From: Daucus carota subsp. sativus
Lineage: Eukaryota > Streptophyta > Magnoliopsida > Apiales > Apiaceae
Direction: 5' to 3'
NCBI RefSeq assembly: GCF_001625215.2
Contig: NC_030381.2
Span: 45,010,689-45,074,688 of the forward strand
DNA length: 64,000 nucleotides
Position numbers and translations under genes: made by a program. Shown piece after piece: positions 58,028 to 64,000 of this stretch; positions within the stretch are counted from its first letter, which is position 1, and every line of letters begins with the position of its first letter. The notes under the pieces were generated by a model. The model was not told the DNA's origin, searched no databases, and saw only the letters and a list, made by a program, of their open reading frames with translations.

Positions 58028-61000
58028 ATGACCGCCGCTTCTTCCATCATCACTCCACTCCTATCCGACGACGTCGTAAAATTCGCCGTTGACTACAAAA
58101 ACCGGCCAGTGTATCGATCAACTTCCGGCCGATGGCGATCGGCACTCCTCATTATAGGTATCACTCACCACTCACCAGTCACTATATACTATGTGTTGAA
58201 ATTTATTAATATATCCCAAAGTAATATAAAAAATCAATTGGTTTCGTAGGTGCTGAAATTTCCGAGAGAATCGCTTATTGCGGAATCAGCTTGAATTTAA
58301 TAACATATCTTACCGGAGACTTGGGTCAATCCACGGCGGCTGCTGCGGCTAATGTGAATGCTTGGTTTGGCTTCTCCCTGATCACGCCGCTGTTGGGAGC
58401 AATTATCGCTGATTCGTATTTAGGTCGATATCGAACAATCGTCGTCGCTTCATTTATTTATGTCTTGGTATGCCTATTATCTTTCGAATATATAAGTGTG
58501 AAAATGTGCATAGTGCGAGAGAAGTGATTGTTCAAATAGATGGTAATTTGCGGTAGTGTGCTTATTTTTAAATTTTTGTGAATAGTCCATGATGAGTGGC
58601 CTTCTGACTTATCAAGGTCGAATCTATATTGTTCTACCCTAGTTCACCGTAATTGTGGCTTTTTTTTCTTGTACTATAAATTATGAATGTCATTCATACG
58701 AGTGAAGGTAAAATATAGATATGCTTGATGTATTTTTAAGGAAAGAGGTTTTTTTTTTTTTGTCTTCTTTGATATTTACAAGGGTTGTATCTTTGTGTCA
58801 ATTTTTATAGTTACAACTTACAAGCATTTAATCTTTGTTATGCCCTAATAGGACGTTTATACTGAAGGGGTAACATGGGTTAAAATGTAATTTTTGCTGA
58901 TAGGAAGTATGAAGGGTTAATGCTCTATTAACTCGATCAAAACTTTCAGTTGGCCTACCGAGTGAAAAAAGCTTTCAGTCAACTAATTGTACCATTTAAA
59001 ACTTGCAGTTAGGTCATTCCGTTAGTCTCCGTTAAAAACTTAATGTTTTAATGTTCTATTTCATCACTGTTTTCGCTCAAAATTTCAGTTGCCCTACCAA
59101 GTAAAGGATAACTTTACAAGCAATCTTCCCCTCCATTTCCTCATGCTCCTGATTTTTTCTCCCACCTTTACTATGGTGCCAATGCATTAGGCAATGTAGT
59201 TGATGTAATTTGCATGAGCCTGAAGTCTTAGCAGAATGAGTATTTATGAATTAGTAGTTTATGAATTAAACCAGTGACTACCTTTTAGTTTTACAAGCTT
59301 GAGGATGAATTAGTAGTTTATGAATTAATGAAGGAATGAGGTTAATGGCTCAAAAATTCACATAGATTGAACATATTCGGGAAGATGGACCATCTGAAAA
59401 TCTGAAAGCCCCAAATTAACCTGAAGAACCCTAATTTATACACGCAAATCTGAAAATATATGTAATTCCGTTAAAGTTAACGTTTTCCGTTAAAGTCAAA
59501 CACATGGTTAACGGCACTGAAATGTTTTTCAAACTTAGTTATGTGATTGTAAGTTTTTAGATGCTTTATTATTTAAATGAAAACTTTTTTGACTCGGTAG
59601 GCCAATTGAAAGTTTTGGTCCAGTACAGTGACCAATTAGAGTATTAACCCGAAGTATGAATGACACAAGTCCAATAGAGTGAAGAACTGCATTCCCAGGT
59701 GCAAGGATTGCATGTCCCAGTATCCCAGTCTGGGATACACAAACAGTGATGGGTGTGGAAAAAATTGTAAATGTATTTAACTCCTAAAGAAATAAATAGA
59801 GTTAACATCGTTATATCTCTTAATGTTTAACCGTGGACATGGGCGGATCTATGATTCAAATTTTGGGGGCACCAAGCAAATTTTTGGAAAATATCTATAT
59901 ATTTTTAAATTTTGTGGGGGCTTTTGCAAAATTTAGAACGGTAAAAAAATGTAAAACAGTTTTTAGGAGGGACTCGTGTCCCCCATACCTCTTCCTAGAT
60001 CCGCCCTTGATCGTGGAGGCCTTAGAGCATTCACATTGGATTCCCCATCCCTATCCCTATATTCTTATTAAATTTAGTAATTCCCTAGAATTATCTTCAT
60101 GAATTTAAATATCTTCTACATCTCATTCCCCATCCTACCTTACCCCATTCCTATATTCTTTTTAATATTACTTCCGTCTCTTTCTCTCTCATTTATTATC
60201 TAATCAGTTACACCTAAATTAAAAAATGAAAGGAAAAGGAATGGGGATGTACAGTGAGTCCCCAAATATGGGGTTTTAGTTTTTGTCCCTAAAACTAAAC
60301 CCTATTTTAGAGTCTCGGATGGAGCAACAATTTTGCTAAAAACTTAGGAATTTCCTTAAATTATAAGGATATGGGAAGTATGGGGAAGCCGATGTGAATG
60401 CCCTTAGACATATGTAAAGATCATTTGATGAGTTCGGGATTTTCCATTTTGGACACTTAAGCACTCCTACCACCTTCACCACCTTGTCGCACCATCCCTC
60501 TAATTCAAGTCTGCCTAATGTAGTCCGGACTTAATTTTATCCTATTCCCGATATAATATGATGCACGAGTGAGATTCCTTTTCATTTGTTAAATTTTAAG
60601 TGACAAATTTTTTTGGCACAGAGAAATAAGGAAATGGGGACTAGAACACCGGGACGGAGAGTGTAATATATTATATACATTGCATTCCACCCAAATCCCC
60701 ATCTTATTATATTTTCCCTTGTGACACACCGGATGCTATATTTTTGCCTGCTACTATATTTTTGCTTCTTAGCTTTGTTGTTACCTCTATCTCTAAAATT
60801 TACAAATTAAGTAGCTAGGATGTGAATCCATGCTGGCCGAGTTCATGTCAAATAAGAGAACAATATTGCAGAAGTTATTAGATCTATAAAGTATCTAGAG
60901 ATATAGTTGTCGATGTATAGTTATCTTTTATACCAGTAAAATTGTCATAATTTATCTGAAATCTTGAATTATTTCCTTGTGTTAACCCCTAAATGATTCT

Positions 61001-62626
61001 AGAAACTTTTGTAAACACTAATTTTGTTTTAAAGTGGCGTTTTAGCGTGAAACTCTATATTCTTATGCATCTGCTTTTACCTTGGTCAAAACAATTTTTA
61101 ATCTATATATCATGAAGTATATATTTAAGTTAACTACAATGGGATGGACTGCAGGGTCTTGGCTTGTTGACAATCTCAGCTGTTATTCCTTTCAATCCTA
61201 CAGACTGTGATTCCAATTCTTTATCCTGTCATCCTCCCTTGTTCCAACTTATTCTCTTCTTTTCATCCCTATACCTTGTTGCTCTAGCACAAGGAGGACA
61301 TAAACCCTGTGCTCAGGCATTTGGAGCTGACCAATTCGATGCTGAAGATTTGGATGAGTGCAAAGCCAAAAGTTCATTCTTTAATTGGTGGTATTTTGGT
61401 TCATGTACTGGTACATTGGTGGCTCTCACAATTCTAAGTTATATTCAAGATAATTTTGGTTGGGGTTTAGGTTTTGGGATTCCATGTATCACCATGAGTT
61501 TGGCATTGGTGGTGTACTTGCTTGGAACTATGTCATATCGATTTAGCATCAGCAGTGATGAGAAGAGTCCGTTCATGAGGATTGGCAGAGTTTTTGTTAT
61601 AGCAGTAAGGAATCGTTCACTTGTCTCGTCAGCACCATCATTAAATGACAAGGCTAGGGAAATTTTGGCTGATCAGGGTTCACAAAAATTTAAGTGGGAG
61701 ACTCCTTCATGTCTTCTCTTATATTGCAGATCAATTTTCCTCATACAAATACTAGATAATGGATTATTTTCGCTTCTCATTGTTCTTCCTTTTTTTGTAG
61801 TTTTCTCGATAAAGCACTGCTTTCACCTGATAGTTCAAAGGAGGATGAAAATTCGTGTAGCATTAGTGAAGTTGAGGAAGCAAAGTCAGTTCTCAGGCTG
61901 GCTCCTATATGGGCTTCATGTTTAGTATACGGCATTGTGTTTGCACAGTCTATCACATTATTTACTAAGCAAGGAGTTACGATGAACAGATCTATTGGGT
62001 CACAGTTTCAGATACCTCCTGCTGCATTACAAGCTGTCATCTACCTTGCTGTACTTCTTTTCATTCCTGTCTATGACCGTGGTCTGGTCCCAATCGCAAG
62101 AGTCCTGACTAGGAAGCCTGCAGGCATAACAATGCTACAAAGAATTGGAGTTGGACTACTTTTCTCGGTCTTTTCCATGCTATCAGCAGCTTTGGTTGAG
62201 ATAAAACGACTTCAAACTGCGCAAGATTACGGACTGGTTGATACACCAGATGCATCCATTCCAATGAGCATCTGGTGGTTAGTACCACAGTATGTATTGT
62301 TGGGACTAGCTGATGTTTTTGCTATAATTGGTCTTCAAGAGTTCTTTTATGATCAGGTTCCTGCCGAATTAAGAAGTGTAGGTCTTTCTCTATATCTGAG
62401 TATCTTCGGAGTTGGAAGCTTCTTGAGCAGCTTTCTCATCTCCGTTATTCAAAATGCCTCCAGTAAAAATGGTCGTGATGGTTGGTTTGCGGACAACTTA
62501 AATCGAGCTCATCTTGATTACTTTTACTGGCTACTTTGCGGACTCAGCGCAATGGCATTACTGATGTATTTGTTCATTGCAAGATCATACGTTTATGTGC
62601 GGACAAGTATTCTGATACATGCATGA
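58028..62626 (+). CDS. NRT1/PTR family (NPF) transporter, NPF5-like, copy B
   Basis: Four exons: 58028-58157, 58250-58467, 61155-61693 and 61801-62626 (130+218+539+826 bp; 570 aa). Exons 1 and 2 have exactly the same lengths as those of copy A, and all intron phases (1, 0, 2) match. The proton-coupling motif is kept (AEISERIAYCGISLNL), with YYG changed to YCG. Shared landmarks are [55 protein letters not shown] and [18 protein letters not shown]. Exon 3 is two codons shorter than in copy A. Its donor (TTTAA|GTGGGA) is weaker than the GTAGGA of copy A; reading through would extend to a stop at 61925 and truncate the protein. Intron 2 (2.7 kb) is swollen by MITEs. The substrate is not predictable. 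Confidence 0.94.
59841..60006. mobile_element. Short TIR element (GGGCGGATCTA ends)
   Basis: A 166-bp stretch bounded by GGGCGGATCTATGATT at the left and CCTAGATCCGCCC at the right, so 11 bp of terminal inverted repeat. It contains TTTTGGGGGCACCAAGCAAA. No clear target duplication was found; the superfamily is not assigned. It lies in intron 2 of NPF copy B. Confidence 0.65.
60025..60403. mobile_element. Tourist-type MITE (PIF/Harbinger)
   Basis: A 379-bp element with ends GAGCATTCACATTGGATTCC and (inverted) GGGCATTCACATCGGCTTCC. It is flanked by TTA on both sides (60022-60024 and 60404-60406), the trinucleotide target of PIF/Harbinger. It lies in intron 2 of NPF copy B, 18 bp from the preceding TIR element. 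Confidence 0.93.
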
Positions 62627-63723
62627 TTAGTAATTTGCGATTATGTAGATAACCATCAAGGTATTATCAAATGACCATTGATCTCACTTGAGGAACTGTA
62701 TTAATTGTTGTGTTTGTCTTGATCTTTTAGTAATTGTTTAGATATGTTGTGTTACAGGTAGCCTTACAGGTTGATCTTTTGCAAAAAGTCCATAGAATTG
62801 AAATCTCCAGATATTATCATGTGAGTAACGAGTGCAACTCCAAAAGTGATAAAAAAAAAAAAAAACAAAACAAAACAAAACAAAAAACTTGAGACAATTT
62901 TGTTCCAAACCGCTCTAATCTGAAATTAAAAAAAAAATGATGCAAATTTGAATCAGTGAATAATAATCGTCCAAATTTGGATATCAGGCATGAGAAGAAT
63001 ATATTAATCCTGAGAATTATTATTTTAATATAATATTTTAATATTTTAAATTTATTTTTTATATTGTTTATTTCTTTCGAATTATTTTGTAATTTTGTAT
63101 CCTTGTTTTTTCAAAACATTTAAAATCAAAACATATGAATATAATAATGATGAATGAATTTGAATTTATATTTAGATCACGTAATTTGAATAAGATTTAT
63201 ATTTTATCTTAAATTTGAATTATTTGATGATCTCAATTTATATCTATGATCAGAGTTGTTTCAGTAGACTCCAGCAACACGAGATCTGTGCAAAACAATA
63301 TATGTGGAAAACAGATTAAACGAGTGATTGCTGAGCGCACACATGGGTGTTGGAGCAATACATTGGTAACACAGATGGACACTGCACAAGTGTTTTGCAA
63401 TATAAAGCCAAATACTCTCCTTTATGATATCAATGTGAGATTTCTAATACATTACTCATTTTACATTTCTTAGAGACCAACTTTGGATACTATCATCTCA
63501 TTCATCTCTTTGTCATTTTGAGTGATTCTAAGTGTATTGGAAAGATCTCTAGAGAAGAACGCGTTTTAAGTTTCACTCGTTGTGCGTAAACAACAATCAT
63601 TACTCAAATATTTTATTTTGACGAAAATTAACAATTTTTCCAACACTGATTACGCACGATACATTTGGTTCTATAATAAACTTGTTTAACAATCGGAGTA
63701 GCTTTTAAAACTATCAATTTTAG

Positions 63724-63754
<31 letters not shown>

Positions 63755-64000
63755 GATTTTTTTATATGTTTCGGATTTGGATCCAAGCCAGGTTCGGGGT
63801 TTTGAGTCTCGGATCAAACATCAGCTTGGTACATATAAAATCCTGATCGAACCGGGTATTCATCAAATTAAATTATTTTACAATTTCTATCTCAGAAGAC
63901 GGATAGATTATTTTGTCAAAATTCGAAAAAAAAAAAAAAAAACCATTTCAACCACAGTTGTGGTTTATACTGCAAGCATGTGATGTGTACTATTCAATCG
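62627..64000. other. Downstream of NPF copy B, intergenic to window end
   Basis: Contains the NPF 3' UTR, an A-rich run with CAAAA repeats (62850-62886), an AT microsatellite (63725-63751) and a poly-A run near 63928-63942. Small open frames here show no family similarity that I recognise. Confidence 0.5.
63725..63751. repeat. (AT)n microsatellite
   Basis: Uninterrupted AT dinucleotide run of about 27 bp. Confidence 0.9.

Noticed and set aside
62850-62886. Retroposon poly-A tail after NPF copy B
   Set aside because: An A-rich CAAAA repeat without an adjacent retroposed sequence or target duplication; treated as simple repeat.

Overview
The window is nuclear DNA from a flowering plant. It is AT-rich and has spliced genes with GT-AG introns, plastid transit peptides on several products, and plant-specific families (APO, XERICO-type RING, MCTP, NPF). 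It also carries dense plant transposons: Stowaway, Tourist-like, Mutator-like and hAT-like MITEs, Helitron-type ends and a Copia LTR element. The protein families suggest a eudicot, perhaps an asterid, but I cannot name the species from sequence alone.

Layout, left to right. (1) 430-3413, plus: last five exons of a CDK-like Ser/Thr kinase cut by the window edge. (2) 4220-10658, minus: plastid AlgH/UPF0301-type protein with a 3.9 kb first intron holding a Stowaway MITE. (3) 11775-12247, minus: small secreted lipid-transfer-like protein. (4) 14485-14946, minus: XERICO-like RING-H2 protein. (5) 14.95-21.25 kb: gene-poor and repetitive, with a diverged ~245-bp tandem array followed by tandem copies of a Helitron-like non-autonomous element. 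(6) 21256-24481, minus: organellar ribosomal protein bS16. (7) 24835-25683: large fold-back MITE. (8) 26441-29449, minus: four-C2-domain MCTP protein with an uninterrupted coding region. (9) 32863-35275, minus: APO1-type plastid protein. (10) 37062-39914, minus: bHLH transcription factor of the FBH/bHLH80-81 type. (11) 40-45.7 kb: intergenic, several MITEs and a long AT microsatellite. (12) 45693-49136 and 58028-62626, plus: two NPF (NRT1/PTR) transporters with identical exon phases, a local duplicate pair. Between them lie a very young Copia retrotransposon (49432-55189, identical LTRs, perfect 5-bp target duplication) and a minus-strand dienelactone-hydrolase-like gene (55212-56692).

The genes do not form a pathway; this is an ordinary plant gene neighbourhood. 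Four products (AlgH-like, bS16, APO1-like, dienelactone hydrolase-like) are probably imported into organelles. I found no clearly new biological system. The most distinctive signals are in the mobile DNA: the gag frameshift and separate gag/pol reading frames of the otherwise fresh Copia, two Mutator-like MITEs with intact 9-bp target duplications, the tandem Helitron-like array, and the fold-back element with a one-armed 56-bp duplication. Exon boundaries were placed by eye from splice consensus, phase and family conservation.
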